DNA of 64,000 nucleotides from Kitasatospora acidiphila (lineage in GTDB: Bacteria > Actinomycetota > Actinomycetes > Streptomycetales > Streptomycetaceae), in the NCBI RefSeq assembly GCF_006636205.1, contig NZ_VIGB01000003.1, positions 620,001-684,000 of the forward strand, read 5' to 3'. Positions 38,457 to 46,461 of this stretch are shown here, piece after piece. Under the pieces are notes generated by a model. It saw only the letters and a list, made by a program, of their open reading frames with translations, searched no databases and was not told where the DNA came from. Made by a program: the position numbers and the translations under genes. Position 1 is the first letter of the stretch. The number at the start of each line of letters is the position of its first letter.

Positions 38457-39416
38457 TCAGCTCATCGCGACGAGGATCCGGCGGTCGCCGGTGTACGGCT
38501 CGCGGCCGTGGGCCATCAGCATGTTGTCGATCATCAGGACGTCGCCCTGCCGGTACGGCAGCGCCAGCGCGACGCGGTCGTAGGCCGACGCGATCGTCCT
38601 CAGGGCCTCATCGGGGATCGAACCGCCGTCCGCGAAGTAGGCGTTGCGGGGCAGCTCGGCCTCCGAGTACACCCCGAGCAGGGCTTCGCGCACCTCGGGC
38701 TCCAGGCTCGAGACGTGGAACAGGTTGGCCTGGTTGAACCAGACCTCCTCGCCCGTGTGCGCGGCCTGGGCGGTGGCCGGCCGGCGGTGCCGGGTGCGCA
38801 GCCCGTCCTCGGCCCACTCGAACTCGATGCCGTGGCGCGTGCAGTACTGCTCGACCGCTCCGCGGTCGGCGGTCTGGAAGGCCTCCTCCCAGCTCAGGCC
38901 GAGCCCGTCGCGGTACGCGCGGGTGTAGACGACGCCGTCGGCGAAACGCGCCCGCAGATCCGCGGGCAGCTGGGCGAGCACCGATCGGCTGTCGGCGATC
39001 GGGGTGGCGCCGCCGGTCGCGGGCGGGGTCTGGCAGGAGAAGAACAGCAGCTCCGGCCAACGGCTCGCGTAGGAGTTCTCGTTGTGCATCGGGATCGCCT
39101 GGTCGGCGGGGTACTCGGTGGAGGTGTAGATGTTGCCGCTGACCGCGCTGCGCGGGGTGGAGCGCTCGGTGTACTCGAGCAGGTCGCCGCCCACCGCGCT
39201 GACCACCTCGTGGAACGCCCCGACATCGCCCGCGGCGCCGCGCAGCAGGACGAACCCGCTGCTTCGGAGCGCGGCGCGCAGCGGCTCCCGGTGGGCGGTG
39301 ACCCAGGCCAGGGGATCCTCGACGGTGGCGAGGTCGTAGACCAGTGCGGCGGTGTGGCCGTTGTCGTGAACGTCGGCGGGCACGCCGCCGAGCGTGCTGC
39401 CTTCAGTGCGGAGCAT
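38457..39416 (-). CDS. TauD/SyrP-like Fe(II)/2-oxoglutarate-dependent dioxygenase, 319 aa
   Basis: This is a jelly-roll non-haem iron oxygenase. The iron ligands are seen in PMHNENSYA (HxE near residue 111) and the distal His in MAHGREPYTG near 303. GDRRILVAMS contains the Arg that binds 2-oxoglutarate. It resembles SyrP and related beta-hydroxylases that act on aspartyl or asparaginyl residues bound to carrier domains. Its neighbour encodes an A-PCP didomain with an Asn/Asp-like code, so beta-hydroxylation of carrier-bound Asn or Asp is the best guess. Free amino acid as substrate, as for AsnO, cannot be excluded. Confidence 0.9.
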   Translation of the reverse strand: MLRTEGSTLGGVPADVHDNGHTAALVYDLATVEDPLAWVTAHREPLRAALRSSGFVLLRGAAGDVGAFHEVVSAVGGDLLEYTERSTPRSAVSGNIYTSTEYPADQAIPMHNENSYASRWPELLFFSCQTPPATGGATPIADSRSVLAQLPADLRARFADGVVYTRAYRDGLGLSWEEAFQTADRGAVEQYCTRHGIEFEWAEDGLRTRHRRPATAQAAHTGEEVWFNQANLFHVSSLEPEVREALLGVYSEAELPRNAYFADGGSIPDEALRTIASAYDRVALALPYRQGDVLMIDNMLMAHGREPYTGDRRILVAMS

Positions 39417-39453
39417 GGAGAGTCCTGTCCTTGAACGGGAGACCGGGGACCGG

Positions 39454-41271
39454 TCAGTCGGCGAGGATGTCCCGGACGGTGCGCTTGCGCAGCACGTCCA
39501 TCAGACCGACCTGCAAGCCGGCCTTGCGGGCGCGGGTGACCACGCGTGCGGCGGCGATGCTCGTGCCGCCCAGAGCGAGGAAGTCGTCGTCGATACCGAC
39601 CTGCTCGGCGCCGACGGTCTCCCCGATGATCCGGCACAGCAGTTCCTGCTCCGGTGTCATCGGCCCGACCCCGGTCCCGGCGGGCTCGGCCGCCTCCGGT
39701 CCGGGGAGCGCCGCGCGGTCGAGCTTCCCGTTGGCCGTGAGCGGGAGATCGGCCATCGGTACGAAGACGGCCGGGACCATGTACTGGGGCAGCGTCCTCG
39801 CCAGGAACCGGCGCAACTCGACGGCGTCGACGGCGCCTTGGGCCGCGCCCACGACGTAGGCGGTGAGCCGGGTGTTGCCCGCGTCGTCCGGGCTCGGCAC
39901 CACGGCAGCCCGGTCCACCAGCGGGGACCCCGCGAGCGCTGCCTCGATCTCGCCGAGCTCGACCCGGTAGCCGTTGACCTTCAGCTGGTCGTCGACCCGG
40001 CCCAGGTACTCGAGCTCGCCGTCCGGCCGCGTCCGGACCAGGTCGCCGGTGCGGTACATCCTCCCCGGGCCCGGTTCGCCGGACGGATCGTCGATGAACC
40101 GCTCCGCGGTGAGCGCCGGACGGTTCAGGTATCCGCGCGCCAACTGGGCGCCCCCGATGAACAGTTCGCCGATCCCGACGTCGGGGACGGGCCGCCGGGC
40201 GTCGTCGAGGACGTACAGCCGGGTGCCCTCGATGGCGCGCCCGATCGGCACGGCTCCCGGCTCCAACCGGCGACCGGGTTCGACCACGTACACGCAGCAG
40301 CCGACGGTCGCCTCGGTGGGGCCGTACTCGTTGACGACGCTCACCCCGGGGTGTGCCGCCCGCCACGCCTCCAGCGCCGCGCCGAGCAGCGCCTCGCCGC
40401 CGATCACCAGTTGCTCGCTCGGCGAACACTCACCGGGCAGCCGACGCAGCAGCGCCAGGTGCGACGGCGTGACCTTGAGGAAGCTCGGCTTGCGGAATCC
40501 CGGCGGCAGGGCACGGCCGTCGGCCAGCGAGACCAGATCGACGACCTCGACCGATCCTCCCGCGATCAGCGGGGGGAAGATGCTCGTCACGGCCAGGTCG
40601 AAGGAGACCGAGGAATGCAGCAGCGTCCGGCCGGCCGCGGCGGGGTAGTGCGTGCGCGCGTAGTCGAGGTAGGTGTTCAGGGCTCCGTGCTCGATCACGA
40701 CGCCCTTGGGCATGCCCGTGGAGCCGGACGTGTAGATCACATAGGCGGTGCTGTCGTCTTCGGGCGGCGGGGCCACGGATGTCGAGAACGCCGAGTACAC
40801 CGATCCAGCCGGATCGCAGGCGTCCAGCAGTCCTTCGGTCTCCGGAGATTCCAGGTGCAGGACGCAGGCCCCGGTGTCCGTCCCGGCGAGCACGGTGCGA
40901 GCGGCCTCGCCCGACGCCACCACGATCGGCGCGGCGGAGTCGGCGAGGACATGCGCGATCCGCCGGGCCGGGTCGTCGAGGGCGATCGGCACGTACCCGG
41001 CGCCGGTCTTCAGCACCGCGAGCAGCGCGGCGACGATGTCGGTCGACCTGTCGAGCATCACTGCGACGAACGCACCGGGCCCAACGCCCTTGTCGGCGAG
41101 CACTCCGGCGAGCCGGGCCGCCCGGTCGTCGAGTTCCCGGTAGGTCAGCTCGCGGCCGTCGTGGACGACGGCGACCGCGTCGGGAGTCGCGCGGACCTGC
41201 TCGGCGAACAGCTCGGGGGCGGTGCGCGGCGCGTTCGTCGAAAGTCGGGATGACATGGTTCGGGTTGACAT
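39454..41271 (-). CDS. Free-standing NRPS A-PCP didomain, predicted Asn (or Asp), 605 aa
   Basis: This is a loading protein without a condensation domain. The A domain has LTYRELD near 47, YTSGSTGMPKG near 185, YGPTEAT near 319, YRTGDLV near 400 and NGKLDR near 517; the carrier has LALGGTSI near 567. Specificity residues by alignment to GrsA read D-L-T-K-V-G-E-V-G, close to known asparagine codes (DLTKLGEVG) and near aspartate codes. The pairing of A-PCP, oxygenase, Cys-type shuttle and free PCP mirrors SyrB1/SyrC and CmaA/CmaE/CmaD systems, where the amino acid is modified on the carrier and then moved. An alternative start, MSSRLS, lies six codons in. Confidence 0.93.
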   Translation of the reverse strand: MSTRTMSSRLSTNAPRTAPELFAEQVRATPDAVAVVHDGRELTYRELDDRAARLAGVLADKGVGPGAFVAVMLDRSTDIVAALLAVLKTGAGYVPIALDDPARRIAHVLADSAAPIVVASGEAARTVLAGTDTGACVLHLESPETEGLLDACDPAGSVYSAFSTSVAPPPEDDSTAYVIYTSGSTGMPKGVVIEHGALNTYLDYARTHYPAAAGRTLLHSSVSFDLAVTSIFPPLIAGGSVEVVDLVSLADGRALPPGFRKPSFLKVTPSHLALLRRLPGECSPSEQLVIGGEALLGAALEAWRAAHPGVSVVNEYGPTEATVGCCVYVVEPGRRLEPGAVPIGRAIEGTRLYVLDDARRPVPDVGIGELFIGGAQLARGYLNRPALTAERFIDDPSGEPGPGRMYRTGDLVRTRPDGELEYLGRVDDQLKVNGYRVELGEIEAALAGSPLVDRAAVVPSPDDAGNTRLTAYVVGAAQGAVDAVELRRFLARTLPQYMVPAVFVPMADLPLTANGKLDRAALPGPEAAEPAGTGVGPMTPEQELLCRIIGETVGAEQVGIDDDFLALGGTSIAAARVVTRARKAGLQVGLMDVLRKRTVRDILAD

Positions 41272-41283
41272 GGTGATGGCCTT

Positions 41284-42069
41284 TCAGCTGCTGACCGTGA
41301 GCGTGGCCGTGACGGCGGCGGCGACCGCCGGGCTGCGCAGCAGATCGGCGCGGCTGGCGTCGAACGAGGTCTCACGATCCGTGAAACCGCCTTCGTGGTC
41401 AGCCGAGTTGATGGACAGTGCGTCCACCCACCGGGGCTGGCGCTCCAGTTGGCGCGCCGCCGACAGGTAGCGCGTATAGGCGCGGAACAGCCCCATGAGC
41501 TCGTCGCCGACCTCGCCCTCGATGCCCCATCGATCGAACGCGATCCGGCTGGCGTCGACGTAGACGGCGCAGAACTCCTCCGCCAGGGCCGCGAAGTCGC
41601 CGGCGCAGTGCTTGGCGACCTCCTCGGCGCGCTGCCGGAACCGCTGCCGCTCGTCCTCGTTCAGCGCGGTCATCGACCCCAGCGCGCCGAACAGATCGCG
41701 GCTGAGGGTCGCCGTGTTCGGCGATCCCGGGTTGAAGAGGACGACCTCGGGCCGGACCTCCTGCCTGAGCTCGATCGCGTCGGCCAGCGCCGCCGCGTAC
41801 ACACCGCCCGCGCAGTAGCCGAGGACCGCCGAGACGCGCTCGCCGGAGCGCGGCAGGGTCTCCAGCCACCAGGCCAGGTACTGGTCGGCGCGCTCGAGAT
41901 CCGCTGTCGGCGGGACCGCGTGCCACACGTCCAGCCGATCGGGCAGCAGCCGGGCCAGGTCCCGGAAGGTGGCCTCCTGGCGGGTGCTTCCGTCGAAGTC
42001 GACGGCCAGGACCAGGGCGCCCTGGCCGCCCCCGCCGAGTCGGTCCCACCCCTGCGATGCTGAGGTCAT
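41284..42069 (-). CDS. Alpha/beta hydrolase with Cys nucleophile, candidate aminoacyl shuttle, 261 aa
   Basis: This has a thioesterase-like fold, but the nucleophile elbow reads GYCAGG (near residue 85) instead of GxSxG. Asp is available downstream, and a late His lies in SADHEGGF near 220. A Cys nucleophile is the hallmark of CmaE and SyrC, which move aminoacyl groups from the A-PCP protein to another carrier rather than hydrolysing them. It lies between the genes for the A-PCP didomain and a free-standing PCP, exactly the donor and acceptor such an enzyme needs. A proofreading type II thioesterase is the alternative, but these use Ser. Confidence 0.82.
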   Translation of the reverse strand: MTSASQGWDRLGGGGQGALVLAVDFDGSTRQEATFRDLARLLPDRLDVWHAVPPTADLERADQYLAWWLETLPRSGERVSAVLGYCAGGVYAAALADAIELRQEVRPEVVLFNPGSPNTATLSRDLFGALGSMTALNEDERQRFRQRAEEVAKHCAGDFAALAEEFCAVYVDASRIAFDRWGIEGEVGDELMGLFRAYTRYLSAARQLERQPRWVDALSINSADHEGGFTDRETSFDASRADLLRSPAVAAAVTATLTVSS

Positions 42070-42101
42070 TCGCGTACCTGTCTCCAGTGTCCGGCCGTGC
42101 C

Positions 42102-42377
42102 CTAGCCCTGAGCGGTTCGAACGGCCACGGCCTCGGCCACGCCGTCGACCGTCCTGGCCCGGAAGACGTCGCGGATCGTCACCTTGACGTCGAAGACCTG
42201 GCGCAGCCGGGCGACCAGGCGCGCGCCGAGCATCGAGTTACCGCCGAGCTCGAAGAAGTCGCTCTCGCCGTTCACGGGTGCGTCGCCGCCGAGGACCTCC
42301 TGGAAGACCTCCGCGACCTGCGGTGCGAACATCTCGGCGGTGGGCTGGTTGGACGTCAGGTCTGATGCGGTGTTCAT
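42102..42377 (-). CDS. Free-standing peptidyl carrier protein, 91 aa
   Basis: This is a single four-helix carrier domain with the phosphopantetheine site FFELGGNSML (Ser near residue 48). It has no attached catalytic domain. It lies between the LanB-like gene and the Cys-type shuttle, so it is the likely acceptor of the loaded and perhaps hydroxylated amino acid, and the likely substrate platform for the LanB-like protein or the free C protein. Confidence 0.95.
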   Translation of the reverse strand: MNTASDLTSNQPTAEMFAPQVAEVFQEVLGGDAPVNGESDFFELGGNSMLGARLVARLRQVFDVKVTIRDVFRARTVDGVAEAVAVRTAQG

Positions 42378-42437
42378 GTGTCGTGTCCTTAGGTCAGGGG
42401 TAGCGGTGAGTCTGATGTCGCCATCGCCGGCTGGGAG

Positions 42438-44810
42438 TTACGCGCCGGCGCCGTCGATCGCGACGAGCCGCAGCTCGGACGCGTAGGCCGCGCCCGCGCC
42501 GTCCCGGAGCCAGTGCCCGGGCAGGTCGGGCAGCATCTCGGAGAACGAGACCCGGGACGCGGGATCGTCCTCGGCCGCGCTGCGGACCGCAGCGGCGAGC
42601 AACTCCACCAACGCGATGCTGCTGAAGTCGACGTAGATCGGCTTGGCCTCCACCGCGACCCGGTAGAAGGCACGCCGCGGCAGCCCCACCAAGTCGCGCC
42701 AGCGCACTGCGGCCCGATGCCGCTCGACGCGGTCGGAACGCCGCACCCAGGCCAGTTCGGTGACGCCGATGCTCCAGGACTCGCGGGAGATCACCAGCCG
42801 GTCGATCGTGACGCGGGGACGGTATGCGGCCGACGGCAGCGGCTTGAAGCCGTTCATGGCGGCGCCGGACAGGTACTCCCCCAGCACCTCCAGGATGTCC
42901 AGGTCCGGCGCCTCGGGGGACTTGACGATCAGACGCTCGCCATCGCGGTGCACGGTCATGGACGCGCCGGGGATGACCCGGCCCGTCGTCCCGGTGTTTC
43001 GGGCGTGCATGGTCCACACCAGGTCCTGCGGGCCGACCAGCACCGGAGGGTACGTGCGGGAGTTGACCGCCGGGGATTCCCGTGCGGGCAGCGGGAGCAC
43101 GCGCGGCGTCCGGCGGTCGGCCGCGTCCGTCGCGGCGAACCGGGCGGGGTCGGGGCACTGCGCGATACCGGCCGGGCTGTCCTGCGTGTTGATCGCCAGA
43201 TGCAGCTCTCCGAGCACGAACTCGTAGTCGCCGGCGGCGATCGCCTGCGGGTCGCGGCCGGTGATCATGATGTCCGGGCACTGGTGGACCGCCGACGACC
43301 ACGGCGGCTCGCAGGCCGGGAACAGCTCGCGCACCCGGTCGGCCAGGTCGGCGGCCGACACCTGGTGGCGGCGGACGCCGTCCGGGACCGCAAGGATCTC
43401 CGCCCAGCGCCGCTGGAGCTCCGGGACGACCGCCGCGACCGGCGGCGCGAGGTCCTGGAACGAGTAGACCAGGTCAGGTGTCATCGCGTTGAGGACGGCG
43501 TTCAGCGACACCTCGCCGTCCGCGGAGGCCGAGCGGAGCCTCTCGTACACCTGCACGAGGCGCCTGCCGTACGCCTCGCCGACCTGTCCGACGAACCAGC
43601 GCGCGCTGTCGAGCAACAGGCCCAACGGCGCGGCGAGTTGTCCGAGCAGGTCCGCCCCCAATGCCACCTCGGTGTCGCGGACCGTGTCCTCGTACACCAC
43701 CCGCCGACCGCCGTAGGCCTGTCCCGCCCGGCGTGCCGGATCCTGCCCGGTCACCCGCTCGAAGACCTCGTCGAGCCGTTCCATTGCCTTGAACACCGAG
43801 TCGGCGTCGCCCGCCGCCTCGCTCACGGCCTCACGGGCGGCGAGCACCTCGTCCAGGAGGCCGAGCGCCTGCTCGCGGGCCACCGCGTCGGCCACCGCCA
43901 GGAGCTCACCGCGCAGCTCCTGCTCGCGGAACTCGCCCACGGAGAGCGGGAGTTCGCATACCAGCAGGTCTTCCGCGGTGAGCCGGTCGACGACCGCCAA
44001 CACACTCTCGCCGGTCCGCTCGGCGTATCCCGGGATCGACCGCTCGATCTCCAGGATCGTCATGGCCCCATCGCACAGGTCGAAGACCTCGGCCTCCGCG
44101 GCGGTGAGCTCGCGCACCGGGCCGCGCGGCCTGCGAACGCTGCCGTCGCCCAGCAGCACGTCGGCCTCCGAGCGACGCGGCTTGAGGGACACCCGCACCC
44201 GCGGATCGGCGGCGAGCGCCCGGGCCACCGCTTCGACGGCCCAGTGCTCGAAGTACACCTGGCGTCGGCGCAGCAGCCGCTCACCGGGCCGGACCGTCAT
44301 CCCGGTCGTGTCCTCGCACCATCGACCCCAGCAGTGCGGTCCGAAGAAGCCGATGGTCTCGTTCTTCAAGCCGTAGCGCTGGAGGTAGGTGGCGACCTTG
44401 AGCTCCCGGCGGCGCTGCCGTGCCGGCTGGGCCTTGGACCGGGTGGCGACCTTGTCCACGCAGTCGCGGAGCATGGCGGGGTTCTGCCACGCGACCGCTT
44501 CGCGGAGCATCGGGTCCGCCGCCGCCGCGCGCAGCGCCGCCTCCATCCGTGCGATGGCGCCGTCGTACTCCCGGGCCAGTGCGTCCGACAGCGGGGCTTC
44601 GGAGTCCTCGGCGGCTGCGGCCGCCAGCAGTTCGTCGTCGGCCAGCGGCTCGACGATGGCCGACGGGAACCCGGCGGAGCGCAGCTCCACCTGTCGCCAC
44701 ACCTGCCACCCGGTGTCACCGAGGGGGATCAGATCCCCGTTCTGGTTCCCGCTCGCCTCGCTCGCTCCGGTTGTTCCGGTTGTTCCGGTTGTGCCAGTCA
44801 TCCCGTTCAT
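42438..44810 (-). CDS. LanB-type protein (lantibiotic dehydratase N-terminal domain only), 790 aa
   Basis: This protein matches the tRNA-dependent glutamylation domain of LanB dehydratases: VELRSAGFPSAIVEPL near residue 40, a region with WQNPAML near 108, and YLQRYGLKNETIGFFGP near 140-157. The closing segment FYRVAVEAKPIYVDFSS, then ASELRLVAID, is as in that domain. The separate elimination domain (SpaB_C) is missing, and no LanC, precursor peptide or protease gene lies nearby. LanB homologues lacking elimination include peptide aminoacyl-tRNA ligases (PEARLs), which add an amino acid from a charged tRNA. Here the partner genes are all NRPS-like, so a carrier-bound amino acid is the likely acceptor. 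The start overlaps the upstream stop (ATGA). The N-terminus holds a Thr-Gly repeat from 9-bp tandem DNA repeats. Confidence 0.88.
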   Translation of the reverse strand: MNGMTGTTGTTGTTGASEASGNQNGDLIPLGDTGWQVWRQVELRSAGFPSAIVEPLADDELLAAAAAEDSEAPLSDALAREYDGAIARMEAALRAAAADPMLREAVAWQNPAMLRDCVDKVATRSKAQPARQRRRELKVATYLQRYGLKNETIGFFGPHCWGRWCEDTTGMTVRPGERLLRRRQVYFEHWAVEAVARALAADPRVRVSLKPRRSEADVLLGDGSVRRPRGPVRELTAAEAEVFDLCDGAMTILEIERSIPGYAERTGESVLAVVDRLTAEDLLVCELPLSVGEFREQELRGELLAVADAVAREQALGLLDEVLAAREAVSEAAGDADSVFKAMERLDEVFERVTGQDPARRAGQAYGGRRVVYEDTVRDTEVALGADLLGQLAAPLGLLLDSARWFVGQVGEAYGRRLVQVYERLRSASADGEVSLNAVLNAMTPDLVYSFQDLAPPVAAVVPELQRRWAEILAVPDGVRRHQVSAADLADRVRELFPACEPPWSSAVHQCPDIMITGRDPQAIAAGDYEFVLGELHLAINTQDSPAGIAQCPDPARFAATDAADRRTPRVLPLPARESPAVNSRTYPPVLVGPQDLVWTMHARNTGTTGRVIPGASMTVHRDGERLIVKSPEAPDLDILEVLGEYLSGAAMNGFKPLPSAAYRPRVTIDRLVISRESWSIGVTELAWVRRSDRVERHRAAVRWRDLVGLPRRAFYRVAVEAKPIYVDFSSIALVELLAAAVRSAAEDDPASRVSFSEMLPDLPGHWLRDGAGAAYASELRLVAIDGAGA

Positions 44811-46069
44811 GAGGCCTCCTCAATCCGCACCGCGGTTCCGGCGCACTGTGCGAGTGACTCGGCCAGGCACTGCGTGTACCGCTCGCCGGACCGCGCCGAC
44901 AGGTGCCCGCTCCACTGCACCTCGCAGCCGAGGCCGCCACCGTCCTCGAAGAAGCGCACCGACAGCGGGGTCTTGGCCGCGTAGTTGGGGACGTCGAGCT
45001 CTGCCGTGCACGTCACGCCCGCGAAGGCGCGCTCGACGGACTGCTGCTGGCTGCGGTAGGAGATCATCACCTGGTTCAGTGCCTCCACCGCACCCCCGCC
45101 GCGGCGCACGTGCGCGGCCAGGTCGGCGAAGGAGTAGTGGCGCCGCCGCAGATCGTCGGACCATCTCGCATGCTCTCGCCGAGCCAGGTCGACGACTGTC
45201 TCGCCGGCCTCCCGACTCGCGGGCAGCGGCACCTCGTTGATGAAACATCCCACCACCGCGGCCTCGCCGGCGAGCCGCTGGGATGCGGCCGCGCCGAGCG
45301 CGGTCACACCGCTGTCCGGCACCGGCAAGGCATGGTGGACCGCCGCCGAGACCAGTTTGAATACGCTGATGCCGACGGAGCCGGCGCACGCGCTGATGCC
45401 TGCCGCGGCGGCCGGATCCGCGGTGATGATCCGCCGCAGCACCGTGTCGGAGGCGCCCTCGCGCGGGAACGGGGCGACCATCGCCGATGGCGGGATCCTG
45501 TCGTACCAGTAGTCGCGGTCCTCGGTGAGCGCGGACTCCTCAGCCGCGCGAACCCGGCGGACCAGGCGGACGTACTCGTCAGGCGAGGCCGGCGTCACGG
45601 CTCCGGTGATGGACATGCTCAGCTGCTCGGCGAGGAGGCGGTGGCTGATCCAGTCGTAGACGAGATGGTGGACGATCAGGACCACTGTCGTGTGCCCGGG
45701 AGCCACCGGCAGAACGAGGAATCGCACCAGCGGACCGTCGTCCACCTCGAACGGCCGCATGGTTCGCGCCGCGATGAAGGTCTCGGCGTCGTCCACCGGC
45801 TCGGCGAGCATCTCGATCTCGGGCTCGTCATCCGAGAAGCCGTAGACGATCTCCCCGGTCCAGGCGTCGATGCCCATCCGCACCCGAAGGGCCGGCGTCG
45901 CGGCCACCAGCCGCCGACAGGCGGCGGCCAGCTCCGCCGCCGCGATCCGGCCCCGGACCTCCACGCGCACCGCGAGGTTGAAGGCCCCTGTCGCTTCGGC
46001 CTTCTCATCCGCGAAGTAGAGCGCGGCTTGGGCCAGCGTCGCCCGCTCGCTCCCCTTGATCAGAGCCAC
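44807..46069 (-). CDS. Free-standing condensation-domain protein, 420 aa
   Basis: This is a single NRPS condensation-type domain with active-site HHLVYDW near residue 136 and the late motifs GCFINEVPLP near 270 and RRHYSFADLAAH near 305. No carrier or A domain is attached, so it acts in trans, probably joining the product on the free PCP to another acyl or aminoacyl group. The start is uncertain. A GTG at 46069 with AGGGAGC just before it is used here; an ATG at 46177 would add 36 residues of unlike sequence. It is the first gene of the biosynthetic operon. Confidence 0.88.
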   Translation of the reverse strand: MALIKGSERATLAQAALYFADEKAEATGAFNLAVRVEVRGRIAAAELAAACRRLVAATPALRVRMGIDAWTGEIVYGFSDDEPEIEMLAEPVDDAETFIAARTMRPFEVDDGPLVRFLVLPVAPGHTTVVLIVHHLVYDWISHRLLAEQLSMSITGAVTPASPDEYVRLVRRVRAAEESALTEDRDYWYDRIPPSAMVAPFPREGASDTVLRRIITADPAAAAGISACAGSVGISVFKLVSAAVHHALPVPDSGVTALGAAASQRLAGEAAVVGCFINEVPLPASREAGETVVDLARREHARWSDDLRRRHYSFADLAAHVRRGGGAVEALNQVMISYRSQQQSVERAFAGVTCTAELDVPNYAAKTPLSVRFFEDGGGLGCEVQWSGHLSARSGERYTQCLAESLAQCAGTAVRIEEAS

Positions 46070-46211
46070 GTCGGCTCCCTGCTCGTCGACCTCATGCCGA
46101 CCATTCCAGAGGATGGGGATCCACAGGGGATATGCGATCGGTCCCTGGGGGATCGACGATCCGGGGGCTCGGGCCATTGCCGGCCCTGGAATCGGCTCCG
46201 CGCTCGCGGAC

Positions 46212-46323
46212 GGGCGTGGAGCGATCGTGGATCGCGGACGGGCATGGAGCGACCGTGGAGCGTGGACGGGCGTGGAGCGACCGTGGAGCGTGGACGGGCG
46301 TGGAGCGACCGTGGAGCGTGGAC
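46212..46323. repeat. Four tandem 28-bp repeats in the divergent control region
   Basis: Units begin at 46212, 46240, 46268 and 46296. The last two are identical, the second differs at one base, and the first is more diverged. Each unit holds CGTGGAG twice, 11 bases apart (for example 46271 and 46282). Pairs of heptamers separated by 4 bases are the usual binding pattern of SARP regulators. The block lies 143 bases upstream of the C-protein GTG and 138 bases upstream of the carbonic anhydrase GTG, in the only sizeable divergent region of the cluster. Confidence 0.9.
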
Positions 46324-46461
46324 GGGGTGGCACGCTGCACCTTGGGTGCGATCGTGCGACGTGTGCGCGCGTGCGTCGGGCGCGTCGGGCGTGGCAGGCC
46401 GTGCTTCGCGGCGATGATCTGCGCATGAGTTGCGGTGAAGCCCACGTCATCGGAGCAGCCA

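Noticed and set aside
24761..38737. Very long open frames on the + strand opposite the NRPS genes
   Set aside because: They are products of GC-rich codon bias; their translations are Arg/Gly/His-rich without domains, while the minus strand shows continuous NRPS motifs.
41284..42069. Ordinary type II editing thioesterase
   Set aside because: The nucleophile is Cys (GYCAGG) rather than Ser and the gene sits between donor and acceptor carrier genes; kept only as an alternative.
42438..44810. Class I lanthipeptide cluster
   Set aside because: The LanB-like protein lacks the elimination domain, and no precursor peptide, LanC cyclase or leader protease is encoded around it; all neighbours are NRPS-type.
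46212..46323. The 28-bp repeats as a CRISPR array
   Set aside because: The units are directly adjacent with no spacers and sit in a promoter region.
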